A stretch of 64,000 nt of DNA from CBDAQD01 sp965275905 (GTDB lineage Bacteria; Pseudomonadota; Alphaproteobacteria; Rhizobiales; JAJFHC01). The stretch lies in contig CBDHYJ010000075.1 of NCBI GenBank assembly GCA_965275905.1, forward strand, positions 1 to 64,000, read 5' to 3'. The translations under genes were made by a program, and so were the position numbers. Positions 9,485 to 18,351 of this stretch are shown one piece after another (the first letter of the stretch is position 1; the number at the start of each line of letters is the position of its first letter). The notes under the pieces are model-generated. The model was not told the origin of the DNA, did no database searches, and worked only from the letters and a program-made list of their open reading frames with translations.

Positions 9485-9504
9485 TGTGGTATTATATTAC
9501 CACA
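9485..9504. promoter_or_regulatory. Near-perfect 20-bp dyad, function unknown
   Basis: TGTGGTATTATATTACCACA has 7-base arms TGTGGTA/TACCACA around TTATAT in an AT-rich patch. It sits between the stop of the thioesterase gene and the rplM promoter region. Without a T-run it is a weak terminator; it could equally be a regulator-binding site. Confidence 0.4.
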
Positions 9505-9509
9505 CAACT

Positions 9510-9938
9510 TCAGCGCGGCGGCACCGAATAGGTCGACGTCGCATGCGCAACGGGCGCGTCATCGCCTTCCGAGTAAAGCGTGATGTCGCCCACGGCAAGC
9601 TGCCGGCCGAGCTTCAGGAGCCGCGATTCCGCCAGCATGTCGGCCTGCCCCGGCTTGCGCAGGAAGTTGATGTTGAGATTGGTGGTCACGGAAAGCTCGA
9701 CCTTCCCGATATGCCCCAGCACGACCACCCACATGGCAAGATCGCTGAGCGCCATCATGGCCGGTCCGGAAATCGTGCCGCCAGGCCGCAAGTGCCGCTT
9801 GTCGTAGAGCATCCGGACGCGCGCCGCACCCGGACGCACGTCCTCGATCTCGAATGTCCGCCCGTTGTCGACCCAGATTTCGGGATAGACCTCGCCGATG
9901 AAGTCGTCGACTTCCTTGGCGTTAAGAACCGGTTTCAT
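9510..9938 (-). CDS. PaaI-type hotdog-fold thioesterase
   Basis: 142 residues from the ATG at 9938, chosen because AAGGAACG lies about 10 bases upstream and because the longer frame to 10046 adds an unrelated basic N-terminus. The 4HBT/PaaI pattern is visible: RHLRPGGTISGPAMMALSDLAMWVVVLGHIG (central helix of the hotdog) then ELSVTTNLNINFLRKP and a final HATSTYSVPP strand. These proteins hydrolyse acyl-CoA thioesters. The substrate cannot be read from sequence. Divergent from the crotonase gene next to it. Confidence 0.85.
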   Translation of the reverse strand: MKPVLNAKEVDDFIGEVYPEIWVDNGRTFEIEDVRPGAARVRMLYDKRHLRPGGTISGPAMMALSDLAMWVVVLGHIGKVELSVTTNLNINFLRKPGQADMLAESRLLKLGRQLAVGDITLYSEGDDAPVAHATSTYSVPPR

Positions 9939-10140
9939 GCTGAATGGCGTTCCTTGATGGCGCTTGCCGCGTCTTGGCGTTCCGGAGCGACACTGTGTTA
10001 TACGAACGGTCTGGCGACGCAAGCCCCCTTGTGGCACTTGTGGCAATCAGGGCGGCACGCCGAAACGCGCGAGGGGAAAACGCCGCCGAAGCGTAAGCCG
10101 GATGATACAGTCAGATCATTCAGACAAGGGTGACCGGACA

Positions 10141-10962
10141 ATGCTCGACAAGACGACCGCGACCGATCAGGCAAGCGACATCCTGCTCACGGAAAACGCC
10201 GGCGGCATCACCACGCTGACGCTGAACCGGCCGGATGCCCGCAACTGCCTGTCGGAGGCCTTGATCGACAGGATCACCGGGGCCATCGCGGATGCGGCGG
10301 AGGACACGGAAACCCGCGTCGTCATCATCGCCGCCAACGGGCCGGGCTTTTGCTCCGGGCACGACCTGAAGGAAATGACGGCCCGGCGCAGCGACGACGA
10401 CGGCGGACGCGCCTATTTCGATCATCTGATGGCGAAATGCAGCACGATGATGCAGTCGATCGTGAAATGCCCGAAACCGGTCATCGCGCAGGTCCAGGGC
10501 ATGGCGGCCGCGGCCGGCGTCCAGCTCGTCGCCACCTGCGACCTTGCCGTGGCCAGCTCGGCCGCGAGTTTCATGACACCGGGCGTCCACATCGGCCTGT
10601 TCTGTTCCACGCCCATGGTCGCGCTCAGCCGCAATGTGTCGAACAAGCACGCCATGGACATGCTGCTCACCGGCAACGCCGTCCCGGCGGAGAAGGCCGA
10701 GCGCATCGGCCTCGTCAACACGGTGTCGGAGCCCGAAGACCTCGCGCGGGCAACGCGCGAGATGGCCGAAACGATCGCGTCCAAGTCCATGAAGACGCTG
10801 GCGATCGGCAAGGAGGCGTTCTACCGTCAGGCCGAGATGCCGCTTGCCGAGGCCTATGACTATGCCGCCCGGGTCATGGTCGAAAACATGATGGTGCACG
10901 ACGCCGAGGAAGGCATCGGCGCCTTCATCGAGAAACGCCCGGCCGAATGGCAGGACCGGTAA
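10141..10962 (+). CDS. Crotonase-fold protein, ECHDC3-like (enoyl-CoA hydratase/isomerase family)
   Basis: 273 residues from the ATG at 10141. The oxyanion-hole segments are present (GPGFCSGHDLKEM and QGMAAAAGVQLVATCDLAVAS). The following segment reads TPGVHIGLFCSTPMVAL. In hydratases this region carries a catalytic Glu, which is absent, as in the ECHDC3 subfamily. Calling it a true enoyl-CoA hydratase would be over-interpretation; a binding or decarboxylase/isomerase-like role is open. Followed after 45 bases by a CoA-binding-domain gene, probably in the same transcript. Confidence 0.9.
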   Translation: MLDKTTATDQASDILLTENAGGITTLTLNRPDARNCLSEALIDRITGAIADAAEDTETRVVIIAANGPGFCSGHDLKEMTARRSDDDGGRAYFDHLMAKCSTMMQSIVKCPKPVIAQVQGMAAAAGVQLVATCDLAVASSAASFMTPGVHIGLFCSTPMVALSRNVSNKHAMDMLLTGNAVPAEKAERIGLVNTVSEPEDLARATREMAETIASKSMKTLAIGKEAFYRQAEMPLAEAYDYAARVMVENMMVHDAEEGIGAFIEKRPAEWQDR

Positions 10963-11007
10963 TCCCGGACCAATGAGAAAAGATCGCTGACCGAAGACTG
11001 CTGATCC

Positions 11008-11532
11008 ATGAATCATGACCGCTACGACGACGAATACATCCGCGGAATCCTGGGTGATGTCCGGACGATCGCCATTGCGGGTGCCAGCGCCAACCATGTG
11101 CGGCCCAGCCACTTCGTCCTCAAGTACCTGCTTGAGAAGCGGTTTAATGTCATTCCGGTCAATCCGGGCCATGCCGGCTCGGAGATGCTGGGTCAGATGA
11201 CCTATGCGAGCCTGAAGGATATCCCCGAGCCCGTTGACATGGTCGACATTTTCAGGAATTCGGAGGTCGCCGGCGAGATCACCGACGAGGCGATCGAGAT
11301 TGGCGCCAAGGTCGTCTGGATGCAGCTCACGGTGCGCAACGACGAGGCCGCCGCACGGGCCGAGGCAGCCGGATTGCGCGTTGTCATGAACCGTTGCCCG
11401 AAAATCGAATTCGGACGTCTGTCGGGAGAAATCGGCTGGGTCGGCGTCAACACGAAGACCATTTCGGCGCGCCGCCAGATCCTCTCCGGCAACCGGGTCC
11501 AGAGCCTCACCATCAAGCGCACGGACGGCTGA
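11008..11532 (+). CDS. CoA-binding domain protein (YccU-type, Rossmann fold)
   Basis: 174 residues. The N-terminal part reads TIAIAGASANHVRPSHFVLKYLLEKRFNVIPVNPG, a CoA_binding (PF13380-type) Rossmann motif. Further conserved stretches are PEPVDMVDIFRN, GAKVVWMQLTVRNDEAA and VVMNRCPKIEF with a conserved Cys. Biochemical role not established. In many alphaproteobacteria this gene directly precedes an O-acetylhomoserine sulfhydrylase gene; here that gene (metY) lies about 9.7 kb downstream, beyond an apparent island. Confidence 0.88.
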   Translation: MNHDRYDDEYIRGILGDVRTIAIAGASANHVRPSHFVLKYLLEKRFNVIPVNPGHAGSEMLGQMTYASLKDIPEPVDMVDIFRNSEVAGEITDEAIEIGAKVVWMQLTVRNDEAAARAEAAGLRVVMNRCPKIEFGRLSGEIGWVGVNTKTISARRQILSGNRVQSLTIKRTDG

Positions 11533-11711
11533 GCGCCCACGCCCAATTTACAAGGTAGTTTCGGCCCTGAGCTGACATTCGCGATGGCCCGCAGTGCTGC
11601 AACGCACTTTCCCGAAAGCCGCCGTTGGCTTCAACCATGACCGTTGAACGGCGAGAAGACCGAAGTATGGACATTTTTGCCCTTCGTTATGATCTGGTTG
11701 ATGTCCGTTAC

Positions 11712-11822
11712 TTAATCGGTGAAGGCTTGTTCCAACTCAAAAATATTGCCTGACAGGTCACGAACATAAACGACCAGATGTGGCTGTTCACGGGTGCCAA
11801 GTTTGATCGTTCGCCTTGTGGT
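11712..11822 (-). pseudogene. Remnant of a VOC/glyoxalase-family gene (C-terminal fragment)
   Basis: The minus strand reads …TIKLGTREQPHLVVYVRDLSG NIFELEQAF and then a stop. The D-x-x-G-N-I-F-E-L-E ending is typical of the last strand of glyoxalase/bleomycin-resistance (VOC) proteins. No start or N-terminal half is present; it abuts the LysE stop codon at 11841. Probably debris at the left edge of the accessory island. Confidence 0.45.
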
Positions 11823-11840
11823 GGAGCAACCCGCCAGGGC

Positions 11841-12491
11841 CTATGCTCTTCCCGAACGGGAATCGGAACCCAGTTCGAAAAGCAATCGAAGCCCGATCGC
11901 GATCATTACAAGACCAACAAATCTTTCTTGTAAAACCAGCCAGCGGGGATGTTTTGCAATTAACCTGCCGGTCGTTCCCGACGTAAGGGCTACCGAGGAC
12001 ATCACGCAGAAGCCGCACAGCTTCATCACCACACCCAGGATGATTAGCTGGCTCCATACGGGGCCCGCCTGGATGTCAACGAACTGCGGCAGAAAGGCCA
12101 GCTGAAATACAATCATCTTCGGGTTCAACAGGTTCGCCACCATGCCATCGAACACTGCTCTGCCGAAGTTGGTCGCCGACCGATTGACCATCGGTGTAGC
12201 CGACGTCTTTGCGCGGATGAGCTTCACCCCAAGGAAGATCAAATACGCCGCACCCAGCAACCGGATGACATCAAGCAACCATGGTTGCGACGCCACAATT
12301 TCGGACACGCCGAATGCCAGCAGCGGCAGTTGTATGCAGCCCGCACTTGCGATACCCAACGCAGTGGCCTGAGCAATTCTGTACCCTTGACCGATCCCCC
12401 GGCCCATCACCAGCATCATGTCCGGGCCTGGTGTGACCTGCATTGCCAGTGCGGCAGCAGCGAGTAACGCAATTGTATGAAGTTCTGGCAT
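11841..12491 (-). CDS. LysE/RhtB family amino-acid exporter
   Basis: 216 residues from the ATG at 12491, preceded by AGGAAAG at good spacing; the upstream extension to 12656 is unrelated sequence. Family signatures: VTPGPDMMLVMGRGIGQGYR near the N-terminus, GAAYLIFLGVKLIRA, and LLNPKMIVFQLAFLPQFV in the middle, with about six hydrophobic segments. RhtB-type proteins export amino acids such as homoserine, threonine or leucine by proton antiport; the substrate here is unknown. It lies immediately downstream of alaE on the same strand, 17 bases away. Confidence 0.92.
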   Translation of the reverse strand: MPELHTIALLAAAALAMQVTPGPDMMLVMGRGIGQGYRIAQATALGIASAGCIQLPLLAFGVSEIVASQPWLLDVIRLLGAAYLIFLGVKLIRAKTSATPMVNRSATNFGRAVFDGMVANLLNPKMIVFQLAFLPQFVDIQAGPVWSQLIILGVVMKLCGFCVMSSVALTSGTTGRLIAKHPRWLVLQERFVGLVMIAIGLRLLFELGSDSRSGRA

Positions 12492-12508
12492 TCGGTTGCT
12501 TTCCTGAG

Positions 12509-12925
12509 TTAGGTCATTCCGGGTACCCTGAACAGCTTCCGGCACCAGACAAGGAACAGCCCGTAGGGACGGCCGGACACAATGATGAGCACGATCACAG
12601 ATGAAACCGCAACGGCGATCTGCTTGAGTGAGGCGCCATTCAGTGCAAGCAAACACGAATAGACGGGAACCTGAAAACTGACATTGGCAATGGTATCCGT
12701 TATCGCGGCCTTTACCTGTCCCTCTTCATTCGCACCAGACAATCTAAACAACCAGTCCCTATAGATGCCGTAGGGGCGACCGGCAAACAACATTACCGGA
12801 ATGGCGCCAAGACGGGTTTTGACGGTCTGTTCGACAGATAGCCCGGCAACAAAAAGCTCGACGAGCGCCCCGCCGACTGTGGAAAACACAACAAGGGCGA
12901 ACGTGTCCGCAATGTAACGTCTCAT
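12509..12925 (-). CDS. alaE: L-alanine exporter AlaE family
   Basis: 138 residues from the ATG at 12925. The sequence follows E. coli AlaE closely in pattern: MRRYIADTFALVVFSTVGGA, VEQTVKTRLGAIPVMLFAGRPYGIYRD, FQVPVYSCLLAL and a final YGLFLVWCRKLFRV, with four hydrophobic segments. AlaE exports L-alanine and relieves alanine or dipeptide toxicity. The ribosome-binding site is weak, so a start further upstream (12967) is possible. Part of a same-strand run of exporters (EamA, broken LysE, AlaE, LysE). Confidence 0.9.
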   Translation of the reverse strand: MRRYIADTFALVVFSTVGGALVELFVAGLSVEQTVKTRLGAIPVMLFAGRPYGIYRDWLFRLSGANEEGQVKAAITDTIANVSFQVPVYSCLLALNGASLKQIAVAVSSVIVLIIVSGRPYGLFLVWCRKLFRVPGMT

Positions 12926-13040
12926 TCGACAACACTTAGGCTCAGGACCCATTGATTCCGACACCATCGAATGGCGGCATCGAGCCCAGATTGCCCGATG
13001 CTGCAAAATACCTGAACGTCTGCTTCCGTGAACTCTCGGG

Positions 13041-13675
13041 CTATTGGTTACTCCAAGCCAAACGCAACCCAAGAAAAATCAGAACGCCGCCGCAAAGCTG
13101 ATCAACGTACTTCGAAACCGATATGTATTGGGCTTGAACACGCGATGCAGAGAAGCTGATGGCGATCAGAACATGCCAGAGCAATGACATGGCCGCGATA
13201 GCTCCGACCAGCAGAACCAAGACCCAAACCGGCATATCTGGTGTCAGGAATGCCGCAAACACGCTGGCGTAGTAAGCGGCTGATTTAGGGGTGGTCATAT
13301 TTGCAAGGAGACCCCTCCAGAAGCCACACGCTCCGCTTGTGGCATCAAGCGTCTTTTGTGTGTTTGGCTGAAAACCTTTTTAGCGCAGCAGATTGATACC
13401 GAGGTAAATCAAATAGACGATGCCCACGACTTTTTGTACCAAACCTGGGAGCGGTAGCGCCTCGAAAACCGATGCAATGCCAAGCGCCGCGCCACCGGCC
13501 CAGGCAAGCGAGCCGGAGGCGTTCCACAACCATGACGTCGCGACCTGGAAACAGCCGCAGAGGTGGTCAGGACGAGATTCGGACCGGGACTGACCAGCGC
13601 CAAGAAGTCCACAAACAGGATTGCTGCTATGATTGGGAGAAACTCTATTGGGTCAGCCCTTCCTTCATTTCGCAC
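13041..13675 (-). pseudogene. Broken LysE/RhtB family exporter
   Basis: The N-terminus (IEFLPIIAAILFVDFLALVSPGPNLVL) is in one frame. After RSRRHG the similarity moves to another frame (WNASGSLAWAGGAALGIA…VVGIVYLIYLGINLLR) near 13530, as if one base were lost. This frame then meets an in-frame TAA at 13380-13382 before continuing …KGFQP and into the C-terminal half (MTTPKSAAYYASVFAAFLTPDM…GLRLAW). A frameshift plus a nonsense codon argue for real inactivation. The start overlaps the end of the upstream EamA gene by 11 bases. Confidence 0.8.
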
Positions 13676-14591
13676 TTGAGCTCAAGATCGCACCGGCGAT
13701 TGCGAAAAGCGCACCAATCAGAGTGGCCAAGGTGACGATGCCAAGGCCGAATACAGCGAGCAACATCATGGCCACAAGTGGCGTTAGAAAGGCCAAGCTG
13801 GATATCGTCGCGGCGGACCCTTCGCGCGTTGCCTTATCCCAGAGTATGTTTGCGACCGTGAACGGGCCAACGCCCATGAGGACAATCGCAAACCACTGAC
13901 TGGTTGTGGGCCAATAGCTCGGCTCCAGAATGAAATGAGCTGCCAGGGCGGCAATCCCCGCCAGTCCGAGGGAAGGACCAACGACGTTCCTCTCGACTTG
14001 TGCAATGGATCGGCCCACAGAGTAGATTGCGAAGGTTAGCGCGCCGCACACGCCCAGAATCACGCCGATCAGGTCAAGATCGCCTCTCATCTGCGGAAAC
14101 AGGGCAACTGCGACCCCCGCAAATCCGGAAGCAATCCCGAACACCTGAAGCCAAGTTGGAGAGCGACGGTGAAGAAGGGATGCGATTACAACAAGAAAAA
14201 CTGGCCACAGGTAGTGGACGACATTGGCTTCGGCGGGTCCTATCCGCGAAATCGCGGCCAAGTAGAACGCGTTGTTACCCATCAAGCCGATTGCGACGAA
14301 AGCCAGCGTTCCAAACGGCACGCCCACAAAAGTAGAGAGTGTTTTCTGATTGCAAGCCAATGCGAACGAAAACAGGAAGCCGATCAAAGCCGATGCGCCG
14401 AGAACCAGCAACGGTGGAGCCGGATGAGCGATGGTGGCAAGCGCAGGCCAGCTTGCCCAGAGAACCACTGCTCCACCAACAAGGGCGTATGTCTTTCCAT
14501 GTGGTCCAGCGGAAAAACCGGAACGCAGCCATACTTTGAGACGAGATAATCGGTAAAGCTGTACCAGTGCGATTGTCTCGGCGGTCTGCAT
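13665..14591 (-). CDS. EamA/DMT-family transporter
   Basis: 308 residues, about ten hydrophobic segments in two EamA halves, with typical features FVAIGLMGNNAFYLAAISRIGPAEANVVHYLWPVFLVVIAS and a second-half GVGPFTVANILWDKATREGSAATISSLAFLTPLVAMM. DMT proteins export amino acids, purines or other small metabolites; no substrate can be assigned. The N-terminal about 20 residues before the first helix look superfluous, so the start may be at an internal codon. Next to the IS5-type transposase gene, which is transcribed away from it. Confidence 0.88.
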   Translation of the reverse strand: MQTAETIALVQLYRLSRLKVWLRSGFSAGPHGKTYALVGGAVVLWASWPALATIAHPAPPLLVLGASALIGFLFSFALACNQKTLSTFVGVPFGTLAFVAIGLMGNNAFYLAAISRIGPAEANVVHYLWPVFLVVIASLLHRRSPTWLQVFGIASGFAGVAVALFPQMRGDLDLIGVILGVCGALTFAIYSVGRSIAQVERNVVGPSLGLAGIAALAAHFILEPSYWPTTSQWFAIVLMGVGPFTVANILWDKATREGSAATISSLAFLTPLVAMMLLAVFGLGIVTLATLIGALFAIAGAILSSSAK

Positions 14592-14787
14592 TTCAGAAAT
14601 CTCCTGTCCTAACCCCCTGAAAGATGCAGCGGGCGCTCAAGTTCTGCAATCTGTTCACGAGAGAAATCGAAGCGGACCTTGGGGCGAATGCAGCGAAAGT
14701 CTGACGAGTCCGCAACTCGGTCATTCGCAACTTCAAGGATTAAAATCTCCTGCAAGGTCTGATTCAAGTAGGCAGGAGGACCTGCCC

Positions 14788-15549
14788 ATGCCTGATTACT
14801 ATTGCCTGACCGAACCCCAACTTGAGCGCATTAAACCTTACTTCCCGCGATCACATGGCAAATCGCGTGTAGACGAGAGGCGTTTAATCAGCGGGATAAT
14901 TCATGTCATTCGAAATGGTCTGAAATGGCGAGACGCGCCGCAAGTTTATGGACCGCACAAGACGCTCTACAATCGCTTCGTCCGTTGGTCACGAATGGGC
15001 GCGTTTGATCGTATTCTCGGCGGCGTGGCGGGAGATAGTGGCGAGCCGGACACTGTAATGATCGACGCCACCTATCTGAAAGCACATCGCACAGCCGCAA
15101 GTCTGCCAAAAAAATGGGCTTCTCCACGCCGTATCGGACGGACGAAGGGGGGCCTGAACTCCAAGCTTCATGCACTATGTGGCGGCATTGGAAGACCATT
15201 GGTTTTGTGCCTAAGCGAAGGCCAGCTATCGGACCATGCTGGAGCAAAGTTGATTTATCCGGTGATGCCGAATGTCAAAATCCTAATCGGCGACAAGGGT
15301 TATGACAGTGACGAGTTCCGCGATGCGCTGAAAGTTCGCAAGATCAAAGCCTGCATCCCATCACGATCCAACCGGATAGCGCCAAGGCATTACTCCAAGA
15401 CATCGTACAAACAGCGTCACAAGATCGAAAACATGTTCGCAAAGCTGAAAGATTGGCGGCGCATCGCAACGAGGTATGACCGCTGTGCTCATATCTTCAT
15501 GTCAGCAATCTGCGTCGCAGCAACCGTCATCTTCTGGATTAGTCAATGA
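14788..15549 (+). CDS. IS5-family transposase (single open frame)
   Basis: 253 residues. DDE elements: D in TVMIDATYLKAH (about residue 93), D in ILIGDKGYDSDEF (about 170) and E in HKIENMFAKLKDWRRI (about 216). The RRIGRTKGGLNSKLHA box and N-terminal LTEPQLERIKPYFP are typical of the IS5 family. Many relatives need a -1 frameshift, but here the gene is one intact frame. The insertion's ends are not obvious: 14740-14787 and 15550-15570 contain only a weak pair of related ends, so the element's borders are not called. It lies between two unrelated EamA genes within the exporter island. Confidence 0.92.
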   Translation: MPDYYCLTEPQLERIKPYFPRSHGKSRVDERRLISGIIHVIRNGLKWRDAPQVYGPHKTLYNRFVRWSRMGAFDRILGGVAGDSGEPDTVMIDATYLKAHRTAASLPKKWASPRRIGRTKGGLNSKLHALCGGIGRPLVLCLSEGQLSDHAGAKLIYPVMPNVKILIGDKGYDSDEFRDALKVRKIKACIPSRSNRIAPRHYSKTSYKQRHKIENMFAKLKDWRRIATRYDRCAHIFMSAICVAATVIFWISQ

Positions 15550-15741
15550 CTCCTGAGCCTAGGCAATGCCCTGACAAGAATGGGTGAAATGGCATCAGAG
15601 CGAGTGACTTCGCCACCGCCAAAGCAGCCGCTAAATCTACCATCCGCACCCGTCAATTTGAGCCATTGCGGATTTCTGGCGAATAACATATCCAGTTTTT
15701 GAAATTGAATTCAGCTTCTTGATTCCGCAAAGAGCATCTCA

Positions 15742-16659
15742 GTGTTTTCCGCCGTGACCGCAGGTTATGTTGCATTGTTGAGTGCGGCTATCTTGCTGGC
15801 TTCCGGCTCAGTTTTCATTGGCGCTTACAGCGCTGTGATCCCACCCATAGTAATCGCGTTGGTCGGCTTTACGGGCGCTGCGATAGCTGCCTGGTTGCTG
15901 CCAACTCGCGCGAGACCCGATTTGCGACAACGCAGTCTGCTTTTGCTTGCTGGTGCGAATTTGGCCACGGTTTGCGTGTTTGTTTCGTACTACTACGCTT
16001 TGACCTTGGCGGAGCCGGCGCTGGTCGCAGCTGCCCAATCTGGGTCAAGCCCTCTCTTTGCATTCGTTGCAGCGCTGTTGGTTCCTCAAATCGTTGCTCC
16101 AGAAGGGCGACTGGCACGATTTTCAATCTTGCTTGTACTGATCGCGGTTCTGCTGACAATCGTTGTCGCAGCGACAGATTTGAGTGGATTGGAGATTGTC
16201 AGCAGTGAGAAAGCTCTGCTCGGTATGGCATTGGCATTAATTTCGGGAGCATCGACTTACGTTCTGACGGCAATCTTGAAGGCGCTTGGGCAGCGCGGTT
16301 GGTCTACGGTGCAGATTATCCGCTTCAGGTTTCTCTTGATCATATTGTTGACCGGTTGGTTTTCGTTGGGCACCTCAGAAGGTCAGGAAGCACTACGTTT
16401 GGTTCTCACCTCAAGCCTACTCCCTTTGTGCCTGGCCTTTGTCGCATTGCCGATGTTCTTGATCCAGATGAGTGTTCTGCGATTGCAAGTCATAACAGTG
16501 CTGATGGCCATCAACGCAGTTCCGGTACTGACCTATTTGATACAACTCGCAGATGGCCGGATCAGTATATCTGTCTGGTCCCTTGTCGCGACCGTTATGA
16601 CGACTGTTGGCGTTGTGGCTTTTTTGGTGAGCGATAGGAAACAGCACACGGAGTCATAG
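15742..16659 (+). CDS. EamA/DMT-family transporter
   Basis: 305 residues from a GTG start, about ten predicted membrane helices. The first half contains VCVFVSYYYALTLAEPALVAAAQSGSSPLFAFVAALLVP and the second half SGASTYVLTAILKALGQRGWS and LPLCLAFVALPMFLIQMSVLRL. Substrate unknown. It diverges in sequence from the EamA gene at 13665 and is on the other strand. GC content is visibly lower than in the housekeeping flanks. The flanking gaps 15550-15741 and 16660-16819 contain no recognisable gene. Confidence 0.82.
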   Translation: MFSAVTAGYVALLSAAILLASGSVFIGAYSAVIPPIVIALVGFTGAAIAAWLLPTRARPDLRQRSLLLLAGANLATVCVFVSYYYALTLAEPALVAAAQSGSSPLFAFVAALLVPQIVAPEGRLARFSILLVLIAVLLTIVVAATDLSGLEIVSSEKALLGMALALISGASTYVLTAILKALGQRGWSTVQIIRFRFLLIILLTGWFSLGTSEGQEALRLVLTSSLLPLCLAFVALPMFLIQMSVLRLQVITVLMAINAVPVLTYLIQLADGRISISVWSLVATVMTTVGVVAFLVSDRKQHTES

Positions 16660-16819
16660 GCATCTTTATCCGCAAAGCCGCCACTTATGCTGCGAAAAAA
16701 CAGCCAAAGGAATTGCGCTGCAGCAAAGGCAGCTCAGCACCCGTAACGACCGATACTATGAGAGGCATCGATGGCCGCTTTCGCATCGTCGCCTAAGGGA
16801 GCTTACGAAATCGTTTCCT

Positions 16820-17116
16820 TCACAGTCCGATTACTCCGAGACCTGCAAAGACCACCACACCAACAATCATTGTCACGACAACATGATTGGTCAGAATCGC
16901 CGCTCCGAGGGCTGCACCAGCAGCGATCCACGTCTGCACGGGCTGACCCGCAAGCGATACAGCAACCAGACTGATCACAATGAGGCCCGGCAACTCGTCC
17001 AAAACCCATGCGTGGCGAGAGTCGCGGATACGCTTGCCCGTAACCAAGCCAATAACGCGAATAGAAAACGCGGCGAGGGCCAAGATGCCGATGACAGCCC
17101 AATGCGCACTGGTCAA
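16820..17116 (-). CDS. azlD: AzlD-family branched-chain amino acid transport subunit
   Basis: 98 residues from a TTG start at 17116 that overlaps the azlC stop (TTGA), the arrangement expected for the coupled azlCD pair. Four hydrophobic segments; the motif LPGLIVISLVAVSLAGQP and the terminal TNHVVVTMIVGVVVF run match AzlD. Works with AzlC to export branched-chain or related amino acids. The longer frame to 17275 lies inside azlC and is not used. Confidence 0.85.
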   Translation of the reverse strand: MTSAHWAVIGILALAAFSIRVIGLVTGKRIRDSRHAWVLDELPGLIVISLVAVSLAGQPVQTWIAAGAALGAAILTNHVVVTMIVGVVVFAGLGVIGL

Positions 17117-17799
17117 GCGGCCACTCCGCGTGCTCTCCGCAACGCGAAGGAAAGGGCGAGACCGCAAAGCGTTCCAGCAACGATCGCATAGGCCTTGGGA
17201 ATGTTCAGCGATATGGCTGCGATGGATACGGCAATTGCAAGCAACCAAGGAAACATCTGCGATCGTCCGCGCCACAGCCCCCGGGCCATGGCGATAAATG
17301 CAGCCGTGAAAGCGAAGCCCAGTCCAAATCGTTCAAGGTCAGGCAGCACTGCCCCAATAACTGCCCCGGCGGTGGTCGAAACTGTCCAGACAGTGATCAT
17401 CACAAAACCTGAACCCATGAGGAAAGCTGCCCCGACATCTGGAGATTTGATGCGCTCCGCCATGGTCAACGCCCAGTTTTCGTCGCCTGTGACGTGAATC
17501 GCCAGCAGCTTTGCCGGCAACGACAAGCCTGCCAACACCTCTGACAGGGACGCCACGATCCCTATGTAGCGCAGGTTCAGAGCAGCGCCTGCCAAGGCAG
17601 CGCCCACAATGGTTTGCGTCGACGCAAACTGTTCCACGGCGACGATCTGGGAAGACCCTGCGTGAACAGCAGCGCTCATCAGCCCGACACCCCACCATGG
17701 AAAAGCAGCCTGACTCGCAAGAAGGCCAAATGCAAAGCCATAGATGGCAGCACCGAGCGCGAGAGGAAGAATAGCGATGGCGCCGTGTTTCATCGGCAT
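17113..17799 (-). CDS. azlC: AzlC-family branched-chain amino acid permease
   Basis: 228 residues. AzlC signatures: LGAAIYGFAFGLLASQAAFPWWGVGLMSAAVHAGSSQIVAVEQ and LNLRYIGIVASLSEVLAGLSLPAKLLAIHVTGDENWAL. Forms an inner-membrane exporter with AzlD. Divergently transcribed from the Lrp/AsnC regulator 97 bases away, a frequent arrangement in which the regulator responds to the exported amino acid. Confidence 0.93.
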   Translation of the reverse strand: MPMKHGAIAILPLALGAAIYGFAFGLLASQAAFPWWGVGLMSAAVHAGSSQIVAVEQFASTQTIVGAALAGAALNLRYIGIVASLSEVLAGLSLPAKLLAIHVTGDENWALTMAERIKSPDVGAAFLMGSGFVMITVWTVSTTAGAVIGAVLPDLERFGLGFAFTAAFIAMARGLWRGRSQMFPWLLAIAVSIAAISLNIPKAYAIVAGTLCGLALSFALRRARGVAA

Positions 17800-17895
17800 A
17801 GAGATAGACCAAAAGCCTGATCTGTTATATGCGCAACCTGATTAAATCGTGATTGTATCGCATCACAAATATACATTTTTTACAGGACAAGGATC
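17800..17895. promoter_or_regulatory. Divergent azlCD / lrp promoter region
   Basis: An AT-rich 96-base gap between two divergent genes. Lrp/AsnC proteins usually bind such spacers and control both sides. Stretches such as ATCGTGATTGTATCGCATCAC could hold the operator, but no clean dyad was identified. Confidence 0.5.
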
Positions 17896-18351
17896 ATGGA
17901 CGCGACGGATCGGAAACTGCTCAATCTCCTTCAGAAGAACGTCAAGACCTCCGTTCAAACGCTTGCAGAGGCCACGTCCATTTCGACGGCATCTGTCCAG
18001 AGGCGGCTGCGGTCGCTGCGGGGTGCAGGCGTCATCAAACGAGAGGTCGCCATTCTCGATCCGAAACCTCTGGGTCTGGGGATTACGGCAATCGTATCGG
18101 TAGAGTTGGAACGTGACCGGCTTGATCAAATTGACGCATTCAAGCGCAAAGCGCGTGAAGACCCACAAGTCACGCATTTCTATTGTATTGCAGGTGAGTC
18201 TGACTTCATCCTCGTCGTTATGGCGAAAGACATCACAGGCTACGAAGCCTTCACCCACCGATTTTTCTTTGCAGATAAGAATGTCCGGAAATTTCGGACA
18301 TCCATAGTGGTTTCAACTGAGAAAGCGACGTCTGAGTTACCAATTGGATAG
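17896..18351 (+). CDS. Lrp/AsnC family transcriptional regulator
   Basis: 151 residues. N-terminal winged helix (DRKLLNLLQKNVKTSVQTLAEATSISTASVQRRLRSLRGAGVIKREVAILD, residues 5-55) followed by an AsnC ligand-binding (RAM) domain with VTHFYCIAGESDFILVV. The gene is preceded by AAGGATC just before the ATG. By position it is the likely regulator of azlCD and perhaps of other exporters in this island, responding to an amino acid such as leucine or another branched-chain effector. That is inference from context. Confidence 0.93.
   Translation: MDATDRKLLNLLQKNVKTSVQTLAEATSISTASVQRRLRSLRGAGVIKREVAILDPKPLGLGITAIVSVELERDRLDQIDAFKRKAREDPQVTHFYCIAGESDFILVVMAKDITGYEAFTHRFFFADKNVRKFRTSIVVSTEKATSELPIG

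Noticed and set aside
11788..12057. 89-codon minus-strand frame inside the LysE gene
   Set aside because: Out-of-frame overlap with a well-supported exporter gene.
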